Assembly: GCF_037975245.1 (NCBI RefSeq)
Contig: NC_092565.1
Location: 7,556,999-7,620,998 of the forward strand
Reading direction: 5' to 3'
From: Apostichopus japonicus
Lineage: Eukaryota; Echinodermata; Holothuroidea; Aspidochirotida; Stichopodidae
Length of the DNA: 64,000 bases
Shown here: piece after piece, positions 48,327-60,000 of the stretch
Numbering within the stretch: position 1 is the first letter of the stretch
How the letters are laid out: every line of letters starts with the position of its first letter
Made by a program: the position numbers and the translations under genes
The notes under the pieces: generated by a model
What the model was told of the DNA's origin: nothing
What the model saw: only the letters and a program-made list of their open reading frames with translations
The model's database searches: none

Positions 48327-49539
48327 GGCCGGGCCCAGAGGTAGATCATGTCACGTGATCTGTTTATCCTTTGGTAAAATATATGACATTTACTGTGCAT
48401 AGATACAATTTTGCTCTCGAAAAGGAATTTTAATTCTTTAAAAAGATACTCTAACACCATTTCTTTGTATTGAAAGAATGACGTCACATTATTTTTGCAC
48501 CTACAGGATGTTACGTTTGGTGGCTATTGTTGGTTTTATCTACGCACCGTTCTGTATATTTTTAAGAAACCCACCGGCTAAAGAGGAAAACGTGGTAAGT
48601 ACTACATGTATGTTAGATCATCAGCTGCCACCTAATGGATTTCTTTCCGCAATAAAACAAAGTTGACTGCACTGCACTGCTCTTACTGGGTGACATTGCA
48701 CCAATCAGACGTAATAGTGGTGTATACATTTATGAATAGGGTGAGGGATGTGGTATTTGATTCGATATGATAGGGCAAAGTTTGGGTCGGCAGTTTGAAG
48801 GTCTCAAAATTTACAGAGAAGTGTGACTCGCGGTGTAAGTAAACAGTACAGTATGACAGAATGACAGTACAGAATGACTAATGGTGTTCACAGATATAGT
48901 TGTAGTTACGCGACGTCGAGGATTAATATTTGGTTTCAACCATGTTCACAAAATGCTAGATTGAATCCGTTGTCTTAAAATCAACAGCGAAGTGGGTTAC
49001 TTATAAAAAAAAGAGTGGGAGGGACAGAGGCAGGAAGTCTAAGGCATATGATTGGTTGGTGTTCGTTTTTGTTTATCTCTTGATCACTTCTGACACCATA
49101 TTTATCTCTTGATCTTTATTGTACCTCAGGTGTACGAGCGAGTGGCGCTCTTTACAAACCACTATATGAACAGTTTTGTTAATCTCAGAGCAACACTCTG
49201 AGTGATCTCTGTAGTAAGAAAAGTAGGAACGCAGTAACACACGCCCTCCCCCTCAGGTCCTTCTTTTTTCTACCACAATAATAAACATGGCTCTGTTTCG
49301 CATCTCACACAGCCTTACTGGTTTCTATGTCTGTATATATGTATGAATGTGTGATATGATAAGACGATATCAATTATGTAAAATCCTAAATAGATACCTT
49401 TGAACATATTCACAGTTCTATTTTCATACTCATTTAATAGGGAATTCTGATGGCGGAGAAAAGTTCAAATGCCTACAATACGAAGAAATCAATCGACTAC
49501 CAAACGATGGAATACGACTCAGATTATTCGGATTACTAA

Positions 49540-49822
49540 AGCTGAAACAGCACTAGCCCTTTCAGACGAACAATAACATCTTGCACGCTAAGAAACTTTC
49601 ATTTCAGAACGAAAGCTTGTAGTATACACATTACAGGCATTACACTAGTATAGTAACTATAGATTAGTCTTGACAATTCAGGCGTTTTGTAAATGTGCAG
49701 TAACCCCATCCTAATATTTTGAGATATCTCTTATTAATTCATATTTTTATCTTCTGCACATATTGACACTAAAGATATCTTTCAATGTTTAAAGTTGTCT
49801 TTTAATTTAGAATAAAAATAAA
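49540..49822 (+). other. 3' flank of VMAT copy 2 with polyadenylation signals
   Basis: Double AATAAA at ~49811-49822, as in copy 1. Confidence 0.5.
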
Positions 49823-50776
49823 GTGGCTTGTCATGTCATGGAAAGGTATTTAGGCGCCAAACCCTCATCGTGTGGTGGAAGAGAAGGGATTTTCGAGCGG
49901 ACTCGGGGAGCTTCGCGTGCATGCTCATGCACAAAACTACACGTATATATGGGCTGACAAACAGTGACATGTTTACTCATTTTGTTAGACATCGATAATT
50001 GTTCGACTTATATTATTACATAAATTATCAATTTGAAGATGTTCATATCTTCATAATGTTTACATAAACAGATATGAAAGGTGGATGTCGATTTAAGTGA
50101 TGAAAACAGTTATATTGAGTAATATTGTTTTGTAGATCTTTAGGCGAGTAACATGAGTTACTTCATTACACTGGTTCTAAATGAATATGTAATTAAGTAA
50201 TTCAGCTTTAATTAAGCCTTCTCTTGTGTTTCGAGGTACAAAGTTGCTAATAGCTCTGCAAAATACATCTAGTTTCAACATCATACAACGATTTCGTTTA
50301 ATCACAAATCGTTTTTATCAAATTTAACAAGGACGTCAAAATTCCTTTAGCGCTTGGTCAGCTGATTACTTAATACTTGATGTCCTTATTACAACCACTA
50401 TTCCCAGACGTGCACAATGTCGTGACACATTGCCAAATGTACTTACAGAGCTGTATGGACTGACAACTTTATACTGTGCTTCTTCCTTTACCTAAGATTG
50501 ACTCAATTACAGCCCACGAGGAGTTGACGTCCAATGCATGGTTCAAATCCATTTTTTGGAAGGTTAATAAAAAATAAAGAGAAGGTGTAAATACAAAAAG
50601 GTTCAATACACTTCAAAGCTTACGAATCATAACTTGATTGTATCAATCGACAAACAGATGAATATGATGTTGATGTTGGCGAATGATTTTTATTTTTGAA
50701 TGTTACAAGAGGGTGATTTGTAAGTTATGAAGTAAGGAATGTTAGTAAAACAGACACACAGACACATACACACACA

Positions 50777-50827
50777 AATATATATATATATAGGCCTTTA
50801 TATATATATATATATATATATATAGGC

Positions 50828-50898
<71 letters not shown>

Positions 50899-50899
50899 C

Positions 50900-50950
<51 letters not shown>
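50777..50950. repeat. TA tract with periodic GGCCTT interruptions
   Basis: About 174 bp of TA carrying ATAGGCCTTTAT at three positions (~50792, ~50824, ~50896). Copy 1 has a plain ~50-bp TA tract at the same place. Confidence 0.9.
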
Positions 50951-50951
<1 letters not shown>

Positions 50952-51956
50952 TTCACATATTTAATAATATCATATGTTATGTAGATGTTTGTAGTATAAA
51001 GTGCATAGCACAGCCATGATGATTGTAAGTTACAGCACGCTATCTCCCAAATAAAAACAAAGTCGTCTTTGCAAATATGTTGTACGTTCGGTTTTTTTTT
51101 TTTTTCATGAAACTTAAATATCAACTCTTAACACTTCTGTGGAGGTGCAGATCAGAAAAGGAACGAACGCGGCTGATGTGTTGGGGGAAGGTGAGTGGGG
51201 GAGGGGTGGGGTGGGGAGCTTTATGAGCAATTACACCTGTCACTAACTAATTTGGCTCACATTCCTTTTCATCGTCAAATGTGTAAGTCTCATAACACAA
51301 AGAAAACGTTAAACATAAACCTTTTTCTTTACGATAGAATTTCTCGTATCGACGCTCACCGACGAAGTCACTCTATAACGGCTCCAATCGACATCCTCAT
51401 TTAAATAACAAAGGTTTATCTGGTTTACTGCAGGAATTTTAAGGAGTATATTTGTGTCAACAGCAGTGCTTTATAGATCAGGTATTTCTGGCATCTTCAA
51501 GGTCCATTGAAGACTTATCGTCAGTTTGTGATCATTGTAGGGCCTACAACACGTTGAACGCAGTGAATGTTATGATACCATAAAGAAGTGTCCAGTGTTG
51601 CTCCAATATAAATAGTCAAGTAATAGCATATAACTTTATTCAGGACATGTGACTATAGTTTGATGTGGAGGCAAGCCACAAAGTTTAAATTCAATTTTTC
51701 TGACAAAACAGATTCTCTGTACATTCCCTGACGAAAAGTCCAGTAAATTATACTGTTTTTTTTTCAACCAAATGGGCCTTTTTTCCTTTCCCGCCCCCCC
51801 CCCCAATTATTCAACAACAACTTTTAAACCCCATTGTTAATACATTTTCTCAACAAATGGGCACTGCTCAATTAAAAGAGGGTACTTTTTAATAACAAAA
51901 TCTGTACTGCTTTGGTGCTGGAAACAATAAAATGAAGACGAAATATTTTTACTCAC

Positions 51957-52193
51957 CAGTTCATCTAGCACAGCAATGATAAAACTCCGGTCCGCTGCGT
52001 CGGTACGTTGCGAATAAAGGTAATAGAAAATACAGGATCCATCCATAGTACGATTAAAAGTATCTTGAGATCCTTCACAAAATAAGAAAAGTTTAGATCG
52101 TCCGAAATAAAGTGTGGGCGGTTCCAATACGAAGCCTTCCAAAAATATAAACCGATAGCGGTCGGTTTTAAAGCTTATGTGAAAGTAGTTCAA
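51957..52193 (-). CDS. Candidate coding exon of unknown function (copy 2)
   Basis: Counterpart of 18598-18824, with the same GTGAGT donor after ...LDEL. The changes seen before the donor are D to G, I to T and G to A. A 3-nt insertion beyond the donor keeps the unspliced frame (118 aa). Confidence 0.35.
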
Positions 52194-52267
52194 GCTTGTT
52201 TCTGGTCAAAGTTCAATTAGAATCATAGGGTTCAAACCTGGTATCCCACATCCAGAAAAGCCTGCCT

Positions 52268-52330
52268 GAGATGTGATATAGTCCAATCGGTGCCTTCCAA
52301 TTATAAAGTCCCCGGTTCGAGTCACTCCAA
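52268..52330 (+). repeat. tRNA-derived SINE head (copy 2)
   Basis: Same A-box and B-box arrangement as 18899-18962. Just downstream (~52350-52430) the two copies carry unrelated sequence. Confidence 0.5.
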
Positions 52331-52467
52331 GATTATTGTATTTCGTCCAGTTGCATACATACATACATATATACATATAGTCGAATGAAGGTCATGTGAG
52401 ATCATAAGAACCATGAGATCAGATTGTCGATGGTCACTGATGTTTGAAAATAAACTTTGAAACAGAC

Positions 52468-52847
52468 CAGTGGCGGAGCGTCCATAGAGTCAGGATGCCC
52501 CCCCCCCCCCCCCCGACGGACTCAAATGGACTGCTGGCGCCCTTTTCAGCTATTTGCCACTTTTTACTTGTTCGCGATTATTGACTTTTTTATTGCGCTC
52601 TAATCTACCTATTGACATTTGTCACATGATTTTGTTGGCGATGACACCTATTTATTCTTCGTTTATCTGCAAATTAGCAAGGCCCGGAAAGGGTCATTTC
52701 CGGCGATCTAGGGAGTATCTTTACTCAAAAAATTCATGTACGCTCCGCGCCAATTAACCTGTGGTGGCGCTCCGCTTAGATAAAGTCGAAAGCGCCCATA
52801 CAGACCATTCTCGCCCCCTCTGACCAATACCCCTAGCTCCGCCACTG
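52468..52847. mobile_element. hAT-like MITE E1 (copy 2)
   Basis: Same ends (CAGTGGCGGAGC / GCTCCGCCACTG) and same right flank GCTCCCAA as in copy 1, so it was inserted before the block was duplicated. Confidence 0.75.
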
Positions 52848-53743
52848 GCTCCCAATCATTCTTCCCCGTCAATCCGTCTAGTATCCCCCCCTCCTCCCTC
52901 CCCAACCGAACCTCGTTTGTTAAAGGAATATCTAATGATTATAGACACTTATTCTAATGTTAAATCAGCAAAGAGCAAGCAATAATGATTTTATCACTAA
53001 GATTTTTTTTTCATTTCTTAGTTACACCATCATTTAACTTCCCACTCAATCCTACACTCCCTGATACCCTTCCATCCCAATGTAGGAAACTTCATCGTTA
53101 CACGCAGCACGCAGCACGCAACGATCTTTGTTCTACTTAATTGATCCTTACTGAGTCTCTCAACTTAAAAGCATATTTTTTTCCACATAGATTAGTGAAA
53201 GTTACACAGTTTTAAGTAATAAATTAGAAGCATCTCTTTGTTGAAGCATTGTATTATCGGCCTAGTCTTCGATAAGCGTAACTTAGGGTTGAAAGAAATC
53301 AGTGAGAGCTAGCCGGCAGTAATGATATTAACTTACATATATATATTTTCAAATCTCATTTAGGACGAATTATTAGGTCCCCCTGGTAACATAATTCACC
53401 CCCTCCCCTATTCTCCCCTACCTTTCTTAAACTCTCACCGCTTCTCTTACAGCTAATATATGAGATATCCTCGTAAAGCGTGATGATCTAGGTCCCTCAT
53501 TTATCTAATGCATGGGAGGAACTCGAAACTTTCTTCCTTATCCGCATATTCCAAGCTTTCTCCAAGAAAAGAGTTACAGTACCTATTACCCAGATGCTAT
53601 GTTAATAATTAAAAATAGCCTCCCTCCTCATAAAACGTGATGATCTATGTCCCTCATTAATCTAAAGCATGGATGAACTCTCAACTTAAAGCATATTCCA
53701 AAGTTTTTTCCACAAAAGAGCCACAGAACCTACCACACACAAA

Positions 53744-53977
53744 TTATGTAAATGTCACTGGACGGCATCCGTAGTGACATCGTTTTTTGGTCCACATTTG
53801 AGTTTCCATCATATCTTTAATCTGCTTTTCATACATATCTTTTATTGTGATTGTTAAAATGACCACATCTAAGGACTTTTGAGTCGTTTTTCTGTATCTA
53901 GTGGAATTGTCTCGCTGAGATATAAAAGGATGAATTTTCCGTACGTTTTCGCGGTAGGCCCCTCTGTTCAAGGTCAA
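53744..53977 (-). CDS. Coding-like minus-strand ORF, unknown (copy 2)
   Basis: Counterpart of 20442-20666. A 2-base shorter A-run changes the last residues to KKRCHYGCRPVTFT. No family recognised. Confidence 0.18.
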   Translation of the reverse strand: MTLNRGAYRENVRKIHPFISQRDNSTRYRKTTQKSLDVVILTITIKDMYEKQIKDMMETQMWTKKRCHYGCRPVTFT

Positions 53978-54441
53978 TGCACGACTATAACATTAGGTCC
54001 ACTAAGTGCGGATATTGGTCTCCATTTGCTACTATTACAGTAAACCCAACCGAGCAACGTATCTACGGTGTCTCTTAAAAGACATCATTATTAACAAAGT
54101 CGAAAAGAATTTTTAGTCTCTTTGGTGTCATTTGAAAAGTATTTCTGATTACATTACGTATAGATTTGCCCTCTCTCCTTTTCTATGAGAAAGGTACATA
54201 TGGGAAACATAACAATGACCGTGATAAAATCAATTTCAAGATTACTAGCGATCAAATCGCTCAATTTGTTTCAAAAAATGGTTGAAAAGTGACATGAATT
54301 CCTCCTCATTCATTCATTTTACTTGAGCATGTTGAACGCTTGCGATAACATGTCATTACGAATCATTGCAGACGCTCACCCAAACCGTTAAAATATACCG
54401 CCACTCCCCCTCCCCCTTCTCTTCCTACACTGCGCTCCCAA

Positions 54442-54793
54442 CAGTGGCGGAGCGTCCATACAGTCAGGGGGCGGATGCCCCCCCCCCCCCCCCGACGGAC
54501 TCAAATGGACTACTGGCACCCTTTCCAGCTATTTACCACTTTTTAGCGATTATTGACTTTCTTTATTGTGCTCTCATCTACCTATTGACATTTTTCACAT
54601 TTTGTTGGCTAATGACACCTATTTATTCTTCGTTTATCTGCAAATTAGCAAGGCCCGGTGAGGGTCATTTCCGTCGATCTAGGGAGTATCTTTACTCATA
54701 AAATGTCTGTACGTTCCGCGCCAACCTGTGGTGGCGCTCCGCTTAGATAAAGTCGGAAGCGCCCACACAGACCATTCTCGCCCCATCTGACCA
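54442..54793. mobile_element. hAT-like MITE E2, right end missing (copy 2)
   Basis: Left flank GCTCCCAA and truncation point (..ATCTGACCA) are the same as in copy 1. Confidence 0.7.
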
Positions 54794-55061
54794 AAAATAA
54801 AAAATACTCACTGTACCGAAAATCTCCAGATTTAATGTATCTTTAAAATAATGACTCGATAGTTCTCAAAACTGAACAAATTAGCTTCTTAGGAGAATCA
54901 TCATGGTATTTTTTCCCCTTTTCCTTTCCATGAAAGATTGAAAAGTTACTAAGTATTTTGACAAAGTCAAATCTCCATTCCAGCACATCGAACCTGAATG
55001 TAATTGAAATAATAAGATTTATTTTGATTTTTTTAATTTCTAACCCCAGGTGTAGGAGGCA

Positions 55062-55434
55062 TTGCAGGTAAAGGTCATATCAATTCACCTCACTGCCACA
55101 TTTTCATTTTACCTTACAACCACCGTCAAATCATATGATCAGTTTAGGCAGACCCTATCAGTACATCTTGATGCCACAGACAAATCTTCTCAGCTGGCTA
55201 ATATATTCCGGCTTCCTCGGGATGTGATCATCGATATCAAGAAGCACCAAACACCGAGAATGCTTTTGTTATAGAAGTTGACCGAACATTCACTGATATC
55301 TTTCCACAAACATCACAAAATTTGGAAAATGCCCTGACAGAGCAAGGAAGTTCAGAATGTGTGAGAGATTTAGAAGAAATAATCCAGTATTTTGAGAAAC
55401 AATATGTCCTGAATAGATTTGTACTGAAAATCTT
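55062..55434 (+). pseudogene. Coding-like remnant with frame change (copy 2)
   Basis: Counterpart of 21785-22131. The first frame ends RMLLL-stop. The second frame reads TFTDIFPQTSQNLENAL and DLEEIIQYFEKQ. A deletion relative to copy 1 follows. Confidence 0.28.
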
Positions 55435-55831
55435 CTAAGTTTGTATTTAGGAAAGCTTTGTATATATGCCAGCATCCTATTATTGTAAATGCACCTATTG
55501 AAGAATGCCCTGTGTGCATTCTCCCTTTTTCTACACAAAGACTAAAAGAAAACCACATTTTAAGGAATGTGACCTCTTGTATATTTATTCTCACCATATA
55601 TTTATATTTTACAACTTCATAAAGTAAAACAACGTAAATGTGTAACGTATTAATATTTACAGCTTTGCACCCGTTTTTGTATTTAGCCATGTTATAACCT
55701 ACAACGCAAGATATGAAGTACACTCTTAATAAGCTGCAATATTTCTGTGAAATATCAGAAAAAAAGTGACATTAATTGGAACTATATGGAAAAGAATGTA
55801 TGTTAAAAGTCTTCAGTATTCCCCTTAAAAT

Positions 55832-56389
55832 ATGCTTGAAAGTCAAGATATAATCACTCTTGCTCTTCAACAATTATTTGCCACCCTCCAACAATATTCC
55901 TTGTACAGTCATTACAATTTGTCAAATCTAACAAATTCATCCTCTTTATGGATAAACGGTTGAGAGGATAGTACTTGTAAAATTTATTTTGACATTTTCA
56001 TTCACAGGAAAACTTTTATGACATTGTTTTTACTTAAATTTTGAAAAGCTTGAAGCTAAACATTTTTGTTGCCAATACTATGGCATTCTTTAAGCTAAAA
56101 TGTTGACATTATGCTTGAAAGTCAAGATATAATCAATCTTGCTCTTCAACAATTATTTGCCACCCTCTAACAATATTCATTGTTCAGTCATTACATTTTG
56201 TCAAATCTAACAAATTCATCCTCTTTATGGATAAAACGTTGAGAGGAAAGTACTTGTAAAATTATTTTGAAATTTTCATTCACAGGTTAACTTTTTTGAC
56301 ATTGTTTTTACTAAAATTTTGAAATGCTTGAAGCTAAACATTTTTGTTGCCAATACTATGGCATTCTTTAAGCTAAAATGTTGACATTC
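55832..56389. repeat. 279-bp tandem duplication specific to copy 2
   Basis: The segment opening ATGCTTGAAAGTCAAGATA at 55832 starts again at 56111. Copy 1 has it once (~22563). The two units differ by several SNPs and 1-bp indels, so the duplication is not brand new. Confidence 0.85.
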
Positions 56390-57033
56390 TTTAAGCTAAA
56401 ATGTTGACATTCTTTAAGCTAAAATTTGGTACCGATATGACAACCTGAAAGCCTGGGATAGAATTTCAATAAAAAATATAGAAGTAAGATGCAAAAGTCT
56501 CCTTGCACTATACTACCAGTAAAACCAGAAAAAGGAAAAAAAGATGAAAAATACCATTATTATAAAAGTGATAAAAAATATTATTCGTACAATTTCAGTT
56601 TTATTGTTAGGAGAAGATGTGCTATTTTTTATTATTTTCCATTCAAGTCCAACATGATAGCCGCTCATCTATATAAATTTTTGGATGATTTGTAAATAAC
56701 TAACCATAACCTGACAGTTTAGCTAATGAAATGAGATGCATACATCTGACTATCATCATTTGCATATACAGTGCAGCATATGTTACTCATGACACAACAT
56801 ACATTAAAAAACGTAATGTTACTCATGACGTACATAATAATACGCAACATACGATACAGCACATGAAACAACTGCAATGTGACGTTCAACTTTTGTCCAA
56901 GATGTCTGGCGGAGTAAACGATCTTTGATAATCTTTGGTAACTGTGACCGTCAGGCTCAAATATACCCTGCTGCCCGGAAATGAACCAGTAGTTTACATC
57001 GTAAAGAATTTGACAAAAGAGAAACAACTATAT

Positions 57034-60000
57034 TCAATTTGGGCCTTGTAGATTTTCAATAATTTGCCTTACAGAGAAATAAACTCCTGTCACCATGCCA
57101 ACCAGACCGATCGAAATGAGCAGAACGTCTTTCATGATGACTAATGTAGATCGACCTCCGAGACGAATGTGGATAAGGCACGGGATAACGTAGGCCAGCA
57201 TAGTACTTCCCACTGCACCTGTAGCAAACGAGAAAGGTGAGGAAGTTAAAAACTATTGTTGGGAGGTTTCCTAAATGAGAAAATCACACTAATTACTTCT
57301 TTTATACAGATCGTGTTGATTTCAGTGAAAATGAAACAGAAAGCACATAAAATAAAGGGGACCTCATTTCCTACTGCTATTAAATATGCTTTCACAGAAA
57401 CCTGTTACTTTAAATGTCAGAATAGCTATCACAAAACAAGATAACTATTTTTAAAGGTTAATTCCTTCTACCTTGCTTTTCAGCTAATTTGTTTATCAAA
57501 CACAATGAGAGTCCTTTTGACTTTATTGCTCATCATGCACAATACATCATCTGTACAGTAAGATCCAACATTTGAACTATTCTTGAGGGTGTAACAAACT
57601 GACTTGTTTTAAACAAAAGGTTGCTGGAGATCTGAGCATGTCTGTACGAGAAATAAAGTTTTGAACCATTCCTCCTTTGGTCACTAAATAACCTAATTTG
57701 ACTTTTGGCCTCCTACACTCAAGTCTGGGATTTGGAAGTAATGGTACTAAAGATCTAACAGACGATGGGGCTTTATTTTCTTTGGATCCAGCCGTACAGC
57801 TCTAACCGATCGCTTAACACATTCCTAATTCTCAGTGCTTGAACTAGTTAACTACCTTTGCTTCGTAATATCACAACCCTAATTGTATCAAACTTTCACC
57901 AAATGATTTCAAGAATATGAGAAAATACTCACCAACTAAAGCACTAAAATATGCATAGCTATCCTTCAAGAAATAGGCTAAACCAAACTGTATTACTACT
58001 ATCATTACACGGACCAAGCCCCGTTTGTAGAAAGGAACCTGATAGAGAAATGAAAAAGAAAATTCATGAATCTAGATTGGGAATGGAAGGAGGATGGAAC
58101 TAATGAGGACCACTAAACTACAAATTTAACTTGTGATATGCATCAAACAATAGAATGCTATTGTTCGCATCAAACAATAGGATGCTATTGTTCGTAGCCA
58201 CTATGGTGTAACAAAAGTTCATAGTTGATGTAATAAAGTGATGCGTTTATTGCTTTCAGAACACTTCTTTGCTTAACGGCTGATGGAGGACAATGCAAAA
58301 TAAATGGAACGTAACTGAACCCACCATTATTTGTAATTCAACAAATCATTGCTTTACCAAGACACCAATGATGGAAACGGACATGTTTAACTTCACCTAG
58401 AAACATATTTAACGAAACTTTGAAAGCATGAGACTATCCATTTTCTGTGTTATAGACCTGACAATCTAGTTTGAAAGCGACTGTTTCAAGCAAAGAGAAG
58501 TATTGCTTATTGTGCATTGAATGCCTCTTTTTCAACTTATCGCATAACGTATTAGACTGCATAAAGCTCTGTTAAAATTATGAATAATACTTAAAATATT
58601 CTTAATCTGCAAAAACAATAAAAGAAAAATTTGAAGGGGGAAGGGGGTTCATCTATTCTTTAAAAATATTGGAGTATGTAATTTTAAAGTTTCACATCAT
58701 GAAAACATAAAAAAGGAGGTTAGAACATCTCTGCAATTTTCTTAAGTATACAGCACTTTACACTAGATGTCAAAGTGTAAGCTAGTGTTTTGCCTGTTGC
58801 CAGTGCAATTTTGCGTATGGGATCTAGATATTCATCCCTCCAAACTCCCCGACGTCGAGGGTAATTAACGGTCAATTAAATTGACGGGAGGATCATTCAC
58901 AAAGTGGCTCGCAAATGCAGTCTCAGATTTAAGCATCCAAAAAAATATCTAGTGGTGCACAAATACTAACAGACACTTTTAAAGAAAAAAAATTTAGTCC
59001 TGTCTTTTATTACCATACTGTACCTCTCCCCCCATGCCCCCTGCCCCCCCCCCATGGATGTCCTCACCAGACTCTCCCTTTACCACTCGGTTCTTTACAC
59101 ACTGTACACAAAGATATCAAATCCTAATATTACAACGCATACAGTTCATTTTTCATGGCTGCAGTTTTTGGCTTTCTGTTCTGCTCTCTGGCCCATATAG
59201 ATTAGTCTTTCTTTTCGAATGGAATTGTTCTGCACAAACACTGACCTTTTCAGTTGGTTGTCTGGTGTCGACCTCTTCACTCTGTATGGATTCGTTCGGT
59301 ATACCACTTGATAGCAAGGGTTCCCTCGATTCTAAGTTGGGTATGCTTGGGTCAGCTTGTTCATCCTCATGAATTGCTGTTGGATGGACATTGAGGTAAA
59401 CGAGAAGGATAAGTCTTCTAAAGTTCTGGACGGATAGACATTTGGTTGAACAAATGTTCACTTATATATATAAACATACTATATACTGTGAAAGTATGTT
59501 CATTTACACTTGTATATTAAGTAACTATTAGTTCTATAAAAAAAAAATGTTAAAAAAATCCCTGAAGAATTGAAAGTGTTAAGTTTAAATGATTTTTTGG
59601 GCTTAAAAAAATGAAATGATTTCCAGAAGGCAAATGTCAGCCTATGTTAGATTCTGTTTATATAGTTGCCAACGATTTACAGGAATACCAAACTTGAAAA
59701 GATAATGTAAACAGCTGAGGTTCATCAATTAATGTGACTGGACAAGTAAGTCTAACACACAGATCATTATTCAGCTACTCACATTTAGCAACAAAACTTA
59801 AATAACATGTTTCCATTCCAGAGATATGTTCAATCTGAATATCTTGAAAACTGGTATAGCTATAGAAGCACTAATAGCACTTCAACTTTTGTTGTTGAAA
59901 TATCAAGACATAAATTCTGCTTCAAGTGATCATAGATCAGACTCCAGAGTGTGAAAGTGCTTTTGCTGTAAAGTTTATTATGAGGAGCAAATATTTGTTA

